A stretch of DNA of 64,000 bases, from contig NZ_CP128399.1 in NCBI RefSeq assembly GCF_030389965.1, positions 2,098,934 through 2,162,933 of the forward strand. Reading direction: 5' to 3'. This document shows, in pieces, positions 53,787 to 62,810 of the stretch (positions are counted from its first letter, which is position 1; the number at the start of each line of letters is the position of its first letter). Below the pieces are notes generated by a model. That model saw only the letters and a list, made by a program, of their open reading frames with translations, was not told where the DNA came from and ran no database searches. The position numbers and the translations under genes were made by a program. This DNA is from Candidatus Chlorohelix allophototropha. GTDB taxonomy: Bacteria > Chloroflexota > Chloroflexia > Chloroheliales > Chloroheliaceae.

Positions 53787-56144
53787 TCAAACTGATTGGA
53801 GCAAACCGTTTTCCACCGCAAAACGAGCCGCCGCTGTTCGGCTGGTTACGTCCAGCTTATTGAAGATAGAGCGCAAGTGCGCCTCCACAGTGCGACGACT
53901 GAGCACCAGTTTTTCAGCAATTTCCGGGTTAGATAATCCCTGCGCCACTAGCCGTAGCACTTCCACCTCCCGCTCAGATAGGTTTGCGGGATAACCAGTA
54001 TCCGATTCAGGTTGCACTTCGGGTATATCTGGTTTTAGTATCTCAGCGGCTAAAGCTTTGAATTCTTCAAGAGTAAGCTTTTGACCGGTGGCGGTCTCCA
54101 GCGCGTATCTTTCTTCCCCAAGCCCCTGCCTTATTTCTTCAATTATTGGATTGAGAAAAGCTACTACATTGGGCGGTATTACTTGTAATTGATAATTTGA
54201 TAAGTACCAATCACGTGTCTTGCCCATCAAGCGGGCGGCTTGAACCAGCCCTTTCGGTCGATTGTTTGCTTTAACGGCAATGGTAAATAACAAATTGCCC
54301 AGCATACCGCTTGCAATCGGGTTAGGTAATAGTAACAGGTTTTCGGCTAACAAAGATTTGGCTTCTTCGTAATGGCCCTGTTGCATCTGGATAATTAATA
54401 GTGTGGCGGAGCTTGAAAGCAAACTGCCGGCATCGCCCAATTCGCGCCAGAGCGCCAGCGCTTCTTCTTCTACCGGAAATACTTCATCAAATCTTTGGCT
54501 ATGAAGCAGGGTAATCCCTTTGAGATGAAGCGCCGCCGCAATCGAGCGTTTATCGCCCGTTTCTCGCGCCACTGCCAGGCTTTCCTCAGCATAAGCCCGC
54601 GACTCGGTCAGTTTTACCTGGATAAAGTAGCACCAGCCCAGATCCATTAACGCTCTGGCAATCCCGACCCTGTCAGCTAATTTCTGCCAGATAGCCAATG
54701 CCGCGTGGTGGCACTCGACCGCCAAACTGTAGCGTCCGGTATTATGATATAAAATTCCAAGCCGATTCAGTAAATTAGCTTGTAAAGGCGCTGCGAGTGG
54801 CTGTTTTTTTATTGATTGGTGGATTAAATCTAACCAGTAAATCCCTTCAATCGGTATGGAATACATCCAAAAGTTATGGAGCGCGATTGCAAACCGGGCT
54901 GCAAAATCCATTTCCCCCTGTTCAATTGACCAGCCAATAGCTGCTCTCAGGTTATCGAACTCCTGCTCAAGTTTCCATTTCCAGCTTAGTTGTTCCGGGC
55001 CTTCCAACTCCCGCTCGACCGCTTCAGTCCATTTCAGGTAATAATCTCTGTGACGCCGGAAGGAGGTCTTTTCTTCTCCAGCCTCCTGTAATTTTTCCAG
55101 GGAGTATTGCCGGATAGTCTCCAGCAAGTAATAGCACCCTTCCTCCCGCTCCAACTGCACCAGCGATTTGTTGACCAGTTCCAGCAAGGTATCTAAAACT
55201 TCCCCCGTAGTAAGAATTCCGCCACCCGCATATTCTCCACTGCAAATTGCCTCGGCCGCCACCAGCCTCCATTTGCCGCTAAATACCGCTAGCCGCCTTA
55301 GCACTACCTTTTCTCGCTCTTCCAGCAGATCAAAGCTCCAATCTACCAATGCTTTAAGAGTTTGTTGCCGTGGAAGGGCCACCCGATTACCACTACTTAA
55401 CAACCGGAAACGGTCGTCTAACCGCTCGGTTAGTTGCTCTACCGTCAGGCTGCGCAATCTGGCAGCGGCCAGTTCCAGCGCCAGCGGTATACCGTCCAGC
55501 CGTACGCAGATCTGGACCACCGGTCGAGCGGTTTTCCCGTTCAACTTAAAATCCGGTACAGCCTGTCTCGCTCTTTCCAGAAACAGCCGAACCGCTTCAT
55601 AACCGGCCAGTTGCTCAGGGTTGTCAGGTAAATTGAAAAGGGCGGGCACGGGCAGGGAGGGCACTCGCAGAGTGGTTTCACCATCTATCATAAGTGCTTC
55701 ACGGCTAGTAGCCAGAATTCGTAAGTCAGGACAGCTTGCCAGAATATTACTGGACAACCTGGCACACTCTTCCAGCAAATGCTCGCAATTGTCCAACACC
55801 AGCAAAAGGGTTTTATTATGCATGGAAGCCTTCAGCGTATCTACAACCTGATTATCGGTAGTTTCTTTCAAGCCAAGCGAACTGGCTACTTTTTCAGGAA
55901 CCAGATTAGGATCGTTAAGCGTGGCTAATGGTACAAACCAGACCCCGTCCGGGAAAGTATCCGCCAGAGAGGCAGCAGTTTGGATGGCCAACCGGGTTTT
56001 GCCAACGCCGCCGGTACCGGTGAGAGTAACGAGTCGCTGATTAAGCACTAAAGTCTTGAGTTGCGCCAGTTCTGCCTGGCGGCCGATAAAACTGGAAATC
56101 TGGTGGGGTAAATTATGCAAAGGACGCGCAGGTTCTATCGTCAT
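53787..56144 (-). CDS. NB-ARC/TPR LuxR-family transcription regulator
   Basis: This is a 785-residue regulator. ATG 56144 has GGAG nine bases upstream. It opens with PHQISSFIGRQAELAQLKTL, Walker A VTLTGTGGVGKTRLAI and Walker B LLLVLDNCEHLLEECARL, then TSREAL and LDGIPLALELAAARLRSL. TPR-like repeats follow (about 430-690). The C-terminal LuxR helix-turn-helix is complete: NLSEREVEVLRLVAQGLSNP then EIAEKLVLSRRTVEAHLRSI. It probably binds a small ligand or partner, oligomerises with ATP and activates transcription. It is a paralogue of, and 18 bases upstream of, the HTH-deleted gene. The target genes are not evident. Confidence 0.92.
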   Translation of the reverse strand: MTIEPARPLHNLPHQISSFIGRQAELAQLKTLVLNQRLVTLTGTGGVGKTRLAIQTAASLADTFPDGVWFVPLATLNDPNLVPEKVASSLGLKETTDNQVVDTLKASMHNKTLLLVLDNCEHLLEECARLSSNILASCPDLRILATSREALMIDGETTLRVPSLPVPALFNLPDNPEQLAGYEAVRLFLERARQAVPDFKLNGKTARPVVQICVRLDGIPLALELAAARLRSLTVEQLTERLDDRFRLLSSGNRVALPRQQTLKALVDWSFDLLEEREKVVLRRLAVFSGKWRLVAAEAICSGEYAGGGILTTGEVLDTLLELVNKSLVQLEREEGCYYLLETIRQYSLEKLQEAGEEKTSFRRHRDYYLKWTEAVERELEGPEQLSWKWKLEQEFDNLRAAIGWSIEQGEMDFAARFAIALHNFWMYSIPIEGIYWLDLIHQSIKKQPLAAPLQANLLNRLGILYHNTGRYSLAVECHHAALAIWQKLADRVGIARALMDLGWCYFIQVKLTESRAYAEESLAVARETGDKRSIAAALHLKGITLLHSQRFDEVFPVEEEALALWRELGDAGSLLSSSATLLIIQMQQGHYEEAKSLLAENLLLLPNPIASGMLGNLLFTIAVKANNRPKGLVQAARLMGKTRDWYLSNYQLQVIPPNVVAFLNPIIEEIRQGLGEERYALETATGQKLTLEEFKALAAEILKPDIPEVQPESDTGYPANLSEREVEVLRLVAQGLSNPEIAEKLVLSRRTVEAHLRSIFNKLDVTSRTAAARFAVENGLLQSV

Positions 56145-57120
56145 AAAAATCACTCTCCACAATGCAGCCGTGAAATTTAAACTGATAAAGTCAATTTTTG
56201 CTCCAGAAATGAATATGCTAAAAATTATATGATATATAAACGATAATTTCCACCAAAATTAAATTTCTGCAGTAACCAGAATATGGTTAAGGGTGTTTAT
56301 GATAATTTAAAAATGGTTCTGGCGCACTATGCGTGAATCGGTGGAAAGGGTAGCTAGCTATTATTGGTATAATTTAGGGGGTAGTAATTGTGTTCTAATT
56401 CCTAGAAATAGCTAGCCTATGTTAGAAGAAATTGTTTTACCTACACGCTGGGAAATTCAGCTTGATGCCTGTAAAGAAGAAGGCAGTACCCTGCTTCTCG
56501 AAGCACATTTAACATACCAGACTACACAATGTCCGAGTTGTAGATTTACGGCGGAGCGGGTGCATAGCCGTTACAAAAGACAACCGACAGACTTGCCGTT
56601 AATCGGGCAACAAGTAAGCTTGAGTTTAACCATACGCCGTTTCTTTTGTGATAATTCTGGTTGCCCGCGTCGCACTTTTGCGGAACAAGTACCAATTCTG
56701 CTCGAAAGAAAAGCCAGGCGTACCATTCGCCAATATCATTTGCTCGAAAATCTGGCTTTTGCGCTGGGAGGTAGACCGGGTGTTCGGCAAGCTGCTAAAG
56801 AGGGTGTAAAAGTAAGCCGTGATACTCTATTACGCATTATTCGAAAAACGCCGATCCCTTTACAACCTACTCCTCGAATTCTAGGAGTGGACGATTGGAG
56901 TTACAAGAAAGGGGTCGAATACGGCACGATCTTGATCGATTTAGAGCAACATTGCCCGGTAGATTTACTAGCTGACCGAAAAGCCGACACATTAGCTAAA
57001 TGGCTGGAGGAACATCCAGGGGTGGAGGTAGTCAGTAGGGATCGTGCCAGTGCTTATGCTGATGGTGCCAGGCGAGGAGCACCAGAAGCGATTCAGGTGG
57101 CTGATAGATTTCACCTCTTG

Positions 57121-59592
57121 GTGCGCCGTATAGACGCTTGTTGGATACCTTTTAGAGAAAGGAGCGGTTGAGAGTAACAGACCGTTAGGACGGTGGCTTA
57201 CTCGATGGGGAAAACCCAGACAGGACAGTAGCATGCCACAAAACCTCAGCAGACTGAAGACGTTTAGGTCTGGTTGAGGGTGTCCTGCTCGCTATGGTGA
57301 AGCTGAATTGCCGAACCTAATCTACCAACGGTGGTAAGGAACACTCAGCGTTAATAACGTTTATCGCGCTGTCACCGAAATATGCATCAGATTACGAGGG
57401 ATGCAAAACACTCTCTTCGGTGAGTGATGGGTAATGAACCCATTCAAGGAGATGAAAGGGCACCTAAGGCGAGCTAGAACGTCTAACAAGTGGGATGCGG
57501 GATGACCTACGGGTCGCGAGACCTACGGTCACGGAACCCCCATAGTAGTCCGGGCTGAGGAAAACTCAGTACATGGCGAAGGGGCAGCCTTTGAAAGAAG
57601 GCCAGAGTTGACCCTTTGACAAAGGTCAGCAGGGTAGGTGTCGGCGAGTTGAGTATAGAAAGGGGCGCGTGATGCGTGAAGCCCGTAATATCCTCGAACT
57701 CATCCAAAAGCGCGGTACTCAAAACTTACCACTAGAAAGAGTGTATCGCCTTCTCTACAATCCTAATCTCTACCTAATGGCTTACGGTAAGATATATCGG
57801 AACAAAGGAGCCATGACGGCAGGAGCGGATAAAGAAACCGCTGATGGGATGAGCCTGACTAAAATTGAAGCTATCATCGAGAAATTACGTCAGGAGAAAT
57901 ACCATTGGAAACCAGCCAAACGAGTTTACATTCCACGCAAAGATGGCAAACAGAGACCGCTCGGTCTACAATCTTGGTCGGATAAACTGTTACAAGAAGT
58001 AATTCGCCTCATTCTTGAAGCTTACTATGAGCAAAGTTTCAGCAACTTCTCACATGGATTTCGACCAAAACGAGGTTGTCATACCGCTTTACAACAAATC
58101 TATCATAATTGGGTTGGCACAGTTTGGTTTATAGAAGGAGATATCTCAAAATGCTTCGAGAGTCTGTCTCATGAAAAGATTGAGGCCAGGCTCAGAGAGG
58201 ATATTAAAGATGAGAGGTTTGTTCGGCTCATCAGCCAATTGCTAAAAGCAGGCTACCTGGAAAATTGGCGATGGAATGCCACCTATAGCGGAGCACCGCA
58301 GGGTTCAATTCTTAGCCCCCTTTTGTCGAACCTACTTTTAGACCAACTGGACAAATGGGTCGAAACTACACTTATTCCAGAATACACCAGGGGCGAACGA
58401 AGAAGACTTAATCCACAATACGAGAAGATCAAGCACAGTGCCTATTACCAAACTTCCAAAGGGCGAACGGAAATAGGACGCGAACTATGGAAACAGGTTC
58501 AAAAACTGCCTTCGCAAGACCCTGATGATCCAAACTACCGACGTTTAAGATACATTCGGTATTGCGACGACTTTCTATTAGGTTTTATTGGCTCTAAGGC
58601 GGAAGCAGAAGAGATTAAGCGAAAAATCGGAGAGTTTTTAAGCCAGAAATTGGAATTAAAATTATCCGAGGCTAAAACGTTGATCACGCATGCCAAAACC
58701 CAAAAAGCCAACTTTCTCAATTACGAGATACACACAATCCACGAAAACAGTCGGCGCGATACAACTGGTCGTCGTTGTGTCAATGGAAACATTGGCCTCA
58801 GAGTGCCAAAGGAGGTTGTGAAAAGTAAATGCCAGCGTTACAAACAACACAGCCGCAAAGTTTTACAAAGAACGGAACTAATTAACGATAGCGTTTTCAC
58901 CATCATAAATCTGTATCGTTATGAGTTTCGAGGGTTAGTCGAATACTACCGACTAGCCTACAACCTCCACACGTTTACCCGATTAGATGGGGTAATGGAA
59001 ACTTCCTTAACCAAAACAATAGCGGCAAAACTCAAATTGTCGGTACCTAAAATCTACCAGAAATACCAGACAGAATATGAGTTAGAAGGAAAACGTTACA
59101 AAGTCTTGGAAGAAACCATTGAAAGACCAGGGAAGAAACCGTTGGTAGCACGCTGGGGCGATATTTCACTGAAGTGGGATATTAAAGCCTCGATTGAAGA
59201 CGAGAAGAAAGTTTTCAACTGGCCACCTCGAACGGAATTGGTCAAACGACTTTTAGCGGACAAATGTGAAAATTGTGGAGCCAGCGGAAAAGCTGAGCGA
59301 ATACAAGTCCATCACATTAGAGCGTTAAAAGAGCTTGAGCGATACCCTGGGCGAGAGAAGCCAGGCTGGGTCAAAGTAATGGCGGCAAGAAAGCGCAAAA
59401 CTTTAGTTTTATGTGAAAGTTGCCATCAAGATGTAACCTATGGACGACCATTTCGACGAGTACCGAAGTCCGCGACAGGCTAGACCGATGCTGGAAAGCG
59501 GTGTGCATTGAAAGATGCCCGCACCGTTTGGGAGAAGGCCGTTGGAAAAGTGCTTTTCTTTGGAAGAGTAACTCGCTGGCGGCCCATCTCAC
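57121..59592 (+). mobile_element. Group II intron with its own reverse transcriptase
   Basis: This is a 2,472-nt retroelement inserted in the sense direction in the ISL3 transposase gene. The 5' end is GTGCGCC at 57121; the 3' end is CATCTCAC, ending at 59592. Domain V is a 34-nt hairpin at 59496-59529 starting AAGCGGTGTGC, with a GAAA loop and ending CACCGTTT. A domain VI-type GGCCG...CGGCC stem follows. The reverse transcriptase gene is in domain IV. The 5' exon end (…TTCACCTCTTG) is the presumed IBS1 that base-pairs with EBS1. Confidence 0.92.
57672..59483 (+). CDS. ltrA: Group II intron reverse transcriptase/maturase/endonuclease
   Basis: This is a 603-residue intron-encoded protein. The reverse transcriptase shows RVYIPRKDGKQRPLGLQSWS, DKLLQEVIRLILEAYYEQSF, APQGSILSPLLSNLLLDQLD and the catalytic YCDDFLLG (YxDD). 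The maturase (X) domain follows to about residue 540. The C-terminal HNH endonuclease has CENCGASGKAERIQVHHIRA and CESCHQD. The start is ATG 57672 (AAAGGGG upstream). All domains look intact, so the intron may be able to splice and retrohome. Confidence 0.94.
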   Translation: MREARNILELIQKRGTQNLPLERVYRLLYNPNLYLMAYGKIYRNKGAMTAGADKETADGMSLTKIEAIIEKLRQEKYHWKPAKRVYIPRKDGKQRPLGLQSWSDKLLQEVIRLILEAYYEQSFSNFSHGFRPKRGCHTALQQIYHNWVGTVWFIEGDISKCFESLSHEKIEARLREDIKDERFVRLISQLLKAGYLENWRWNATYSGAPQGSILSPLLSNLLLDQLDKWVETTLIPEYTRGERRRLNPQYEKIKHSAYYQTSKGRTEIGRELWKQVQKLPSQDPDDPNYRRLRYIRYCDDFLLGFIGSKAEAEEIKRKIGEFLSQKLELKLSEAKTLITHAKTQKANFLNYEIHTIHENSRRDTTGRRCVNGNIGLRVPKEVVKSKCQRYKQHSRKVLQRTELINDSVFTIINLYRYEFRGLVEYYRLAYNLHTFTRLDGVMETSLTKTIAAKLKLSVPKIYQKYQTEYELEGKRYKVLEETIERPGKKPLVARWGDISLKWDIKASIEDEKKVFNWPPRTELVKRLLADKCENCGASGKAERIQVHHIRALKELERYPGREKPGWVKVMAARKRKTLVLCESCHQDVTYGRPFRRVPKSATG

Positions 59593-60710
59593 GTGAATCT
59601 GGGAGACCATCTCAAAACTATGTTTGAGCGTAAAAGTGCTTGTTTACTCCCCAGGCAAGTTAAGACGGAGCAACTGGAATGTAGCCGGGTAGAACAAGTT
59701 GAAAACCAAGAATTTGAGCCTGTAATTCTTTCAGAGAACGAACAAAGAAGGAAGGTAGGGCTAAAACTTGAGACTGCTTTAACCACCCTAGAAAATGAAG
59801 ATAAGGAAATTTCTGCTGAAGAAACGCCACTAACCATACCAATTAGTCGCAAAGATTATTTATTTGAACATATTAAGGCACTATGTGAGGAGGGCTTAAC
59901 CCAACGCAGAATTGCCAGGGAATTAAGAATTAGCAGGCAAACTGTAAAGAAATATTTGATAGCCGAACAAGTACCACGTTACACTCCCCGTGCCTCCGGG
60001 CCAAGTATATTGGATTTGTACAAACCTTATATTGCACTGAGATAGGCAGAAGGAGTTTACAAAGGGGTACAACTTTTCCTTGAGATTAAAGAGCGTGGTT
60101 ACACCGGGTCGTGGGCACTTATGGCTCAATATCTGGCAAAATACCGATTGAATCATCCTCCGCCAAAACCACTGAAAACTGGTCGTGGAAGACCACCTGG
60201 AGCAAGTAGTGCAGAAGGTAAGGCGCTCCCTAAGCTAAAACCACAACCACTGCTAAGTGCCAGAAAAGCCAGTTTTGTAATGTTGAAGAATACAGAGGAT
60301 TTAACCGAAAAGCAGCAGGAGTTGTTGATCCATCTACGAACCTTTGATAGTGAAATAGAGACAGCTTACCAACTCAGTCAGGAATTTGTGAAAATGCTGC
60401 GAGGGCGGCAAGGTCAGAATTTAGAAGAGTGGCTGAAAAAGGTGGAACAGCAGGTGGGGCTGGCACAATTACAGGAATTGGGAAGTTTTGCGAATGGGAT
60501 AAGGCAAGACCAGGCAGCAGTGAAAGCTGGTCTAACCTTGGAGTTCAGCCAAGGTCAGGTAGAGGGTCAGGTTAATCGATTGAAAACGATTAAGAAAACA
60601 ATGTTCGGTCGCGCTAGATTCACGTTGCTAAGGGCGAGGGTATTACGCCCTACTGCGGCTTAACTAATCTGGGTTATCGCCCATATTTTCACGCAAAGTG
60701 CGCCAGAACC

Positions 60711-61042
60711 CTTTTTCCCTTGACAAAAACATGTCTAGGGCAAACTGGGTTAACACAGCGAAAACGGCGTACCGCAAGTAACAGACGAACTGCTTTATCA
60801 GTGACAGGCAAATCTTTAGGTCTACGAGTGTAATAACTGTGAACTCGGTTCGACAGGGTCTGACAAATGGGACAAGCGGCTTCCCTGGAAGTTGCATTAG
60901 CTGAAATCAATAATTTGGAATCATTCTGGTAAAAGCGGTTAAAGCTAAAGCCAGCTAAATTAAATGGAATAGTTATCAAGATTTCCACCGTTCTTCTAGA
61001 CTTTGGGTTAAGTAATATTGGTCTATTCCATGTACGATTCAC
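60711..61042 (-). pseudogene. N-terminal remnant of a second ISL3 transposase
   Basis: This minus-strand frame from 61042 reads the ISL3 zinc-finger start: ATSREAACPICQTLSNRVHS, YYTRRPKDLPVTDKAVRLLL and RRFRCVNPVCPRHVFVKGK. It ends where the ISL3 element's right end begins; the last few codons are from that element. Its sequence differs from the other ISL3 copy, so it is a distinct, older element. Confidence 0.8.
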
Positions 61043-61181
61043 GGTTTCGTTACTTTTAGCACTAGAGTTGCGGCTGAACCGAATTTTCTAACCCATTATA
61101 AAATGCATGCCGCGCCACAGGTGAAAAAATCCGCCGAATCTTTATTGCACTGTGTTAAGGGGACAAATTCCCCAAGATATA

Positions 61182-61209
61182 ACTTTTGACAACCGTGATT
61201 GTCATAAGT
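61182..61209. promoter_or_regulatory. 28-bp dif-like palindrome
   Basis: ACTTTTGACAA (61182-61192), a 6-bp spacer CCGTGA, then TTGTCATAAGT (61199-61209) form two 11-bp arms that match as inverted repeats except one position. The 11-6-11 layout is that of dif and other tyrosine-recombinase core sites. It lies 141 bases upstream of a tyrosine recombinase, and a TATAAT with a TGG extension (61225-61230) follows, so it could instead be an operator. The rest of the 61043-61350 gap holds a GGGG/CCCC hairpin at about 61159-61173 and nothing else clear. Confidence 0.5.
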
Positions 61210-61350
61210 TACATGGAAATGTGGTATAATTAACTCCATTACAGAGGGAGAATCGCCTTATAAGGAGGCGTGGAACCTCTACCTATTAGATAGTGGATAT
61301 TGCGATACAGTTAACTTGCTGGATTGAGCAACCGAAAGAAGTGCCCTAAT

Positions 61351-62349
61351 ATGCCAGAGCCTCAAGAGATAAATTCCGAGACCATCATTCTGCCTGCCGA
61401 TTCCATGGAGTTGGTCACAGTAGAACTGCCCCCGTCGCTGCCCCTCGACCAGAACCCCGCTGCCATCTACCTCGCCTCCCTCCGTCCAGTTGGTCGGCGT
61501 GGCATGCGACGTGCTCTGGCTGCCATTGTTGAGACCATCAAGGGGGAACCCTCCGACCCACTCGACTTCCCCTGGCACTCTCTCCGTTTCCAGCACACCC
61601 AAGCCTTGCGCGCCAAACTGGCCGAACGCTACCGTCCCGCCACCGTCAACCACATGCTCTCCGCTTTACGGGGGGTACTCTCCCAAGCCGAGAATCTGGG
61701 GCTTATCTCCGCCGATGATTTCCGCCGCACCACCAAGCTTAAAGGCATCAGAGGCGAGAGCCTACCCAAAGGCAGGGCGCTGATTCCCAACGAAGTGACC
61801 CTCCTCTTACGGGTCTGCCAGAAAGATAAAAGTCCCAAGGGGGCAAGAGACTTGGCGCTGGTGGCGGTGCTGTACGGCGCAGGTCTCAGACGCAGCGAGG
61901 TGGTCAAGCTGGACTTGAAGGATTTTGATACCAAAGACAATTCCTTGAAAGTTCGCTCCGGGAAGGGGGGCAAGGATCGGATCACCTATCTAGGGCAGGG
62001 TTCGGGTACGGTGCTGGCAGCGTGGGTTAAAGTCAGAGGGGAAGAGAGCGGACCACTGTTCTTGCCGGTGAACAAAGTGGGAAAGCTGCAGAAGCGGCGT
62101 TTGAGCGACCAGGCGGTGCTATGGATCTTGTCGCAGCGGGGCAAGGAGGCGGGGCTGGAACATTTTAGCCCGCACGATATGCGGCGCACCTTCATTTCGG
62201 ATCTGTTGGATGCGGGAGCGGATATTGCCACCGTGCAGAAGTTGGCGGGACATGCCAGCGTCACCACCACCGCCCGCTATGACCGGCGGGGAGAGGTTGC
62301 CAAGCAGAAGGCCGCCGAGTTGATCAAGCTGCCCTTCGACCAGGAGTAA
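61351..62349 (+). CDS. Tyrosine recombinase/phage-type integrase
   Basis: This is a 332-residue site-specific recombinase from ATG 61351; an in-frame TTG at 61324 has no ribosome site. Catalytic residues are present: Arg in GAGLRRSEVV, Lys in SGKGGKDRITYL, His-x-x-Arg in SPHDMRRTFIS, His in LAGHASVTTTARY and the nucleophile Tyr in that stretch. The N-terminal core-binding (SAM-like) domain includes YRPATVNHMLSALRGVLSQA. The gene is clearly more GC-rich than its neighbours, suggesting recent transfer. It may act on the palindrome upstream. No attachment site pair was found. Confidence 0.92.
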   Translation: MPEPQEINSETIILPADSMELVTVELPPSLPLDQNPAAIYLASLRPVGRRGMRRALAAIVETIKGEPSDPLDFPWHSLRFQHTQALRAKLAERYRPATVNHMLSALRGVLSQAENLGLISADDFRRTTKLKGIRGESLPKGRALIPNEVTLLLRVCQKDKSPKGARDLALVAVLYGAGLRRSEVVKLDLKDFDTKDNSLKVRSGKGGKDRITYLGQGSGTVLAAWVKVRGEESGPLFLPVNKVGKLQKRRLSDQAVLWILSQRGKEAGLEHFSPHDMRRTFISDLLDAGADIATVQKLAGHASVTTTARYDRRGEVAKQKAAELIKLPFDQE

Positions 62350-62689
62350 AGTAAGGGATTGCCTTTCTTTGAGCGAATGTGTCCCCAATAGCAGGGGGTG
62401 AAGCCAGTAACAAGGCAACGCGATAGGCTGAAATGGGTTTACTAAAGAGGAGCGTAAGCAAGTAACCCCCGTTATGAGCGCTAAAGTAATAATCAGGGTT
62501 CCAACCCACTTGCGAAATTCTTCAAAATACAATGGAATAAAATGATACAATACTCAATACCTTGTACTCAGCAATCTGGGAATTGAGTCAGTCTATTCCG
62601 TTGCTGATAAAGTGGGTTCAGTTCCTGGTAAAGTGGCAACTAAAGAAACCGAAACCCTTATTTTGATTGAATTTGCCCTTCAATTCCGA

Positions 62690-62758
62690 TAGTCTTCGGC
62701 AAATGAATGAGTTGATAGGTTCTATTTTTTGAGTGTTATCAACTCGCTCGGAAGACTA
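62690..62758 (+). promoter_or_regulatory. Leader hairpin upstream of the ABC-F gene
   Basis: TAGTCTTC (62690-62697) and GAGTTGATA (62709-62717) pair with TATCAACTC (62737-62745) and GAAGACTA (62751-62758) to form a long imperfect hairpin ending 52 bases before the ABC-F start. No T-run follows directly. The remainder of 62350-62689 shows no gene. Confidence 0.45.
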
Positions 62759-62810
62759 CCAGAAATTCTATATATTCTTATATCTAACTTTTTTACTATT
62801 GGAGCAAACC

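Larger units (their letters stand above)
56419..60663 (+). pseudogene. ISL3 transposase, split by an intron and an amber codon
   Basis: Exon 1 (56419-57120) has a zinc-finger start ([19 protein letters not shown]), [20 protein letters not shown] and the DDE core with [20 protein letters not shown] and [12 protein letters not shown]. It ends VADRFHLL at a codon boundary. Exon 2 resumes at 59593 with VNLGDHLKTMFERKSACLLP, so removal of the intron restores the frame exactly. Exon 2 has a helix-turn-helix (LRISRQTVKKYLIAEQ) and then a TAG at 60043-60045. The frame continues to 60663 with SQGQVEGQVNRLKTIKKTMF, which holds the catalytic Glu. The amber codon therefore separates the last catalytic residue, so the transposase should be inactive unless it is read through. 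Confidence 0.9.
56315..60710 (+). mobile_element. ISL3-family element carrying a group II intron
   Basis: Inverted ends match over 23 bases with one mismatch: GGTTCTGGCGCACT... at 56315-56337 and its inverse at 60688-60710. The element is 4,396 bp, of which 2,472 bp is a group II intron. Without the intron it is about 1.9 kb. The target duplication is not visible. Its right end lies inside the remnant of another ISL3 gene. Confidence 0.88.
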
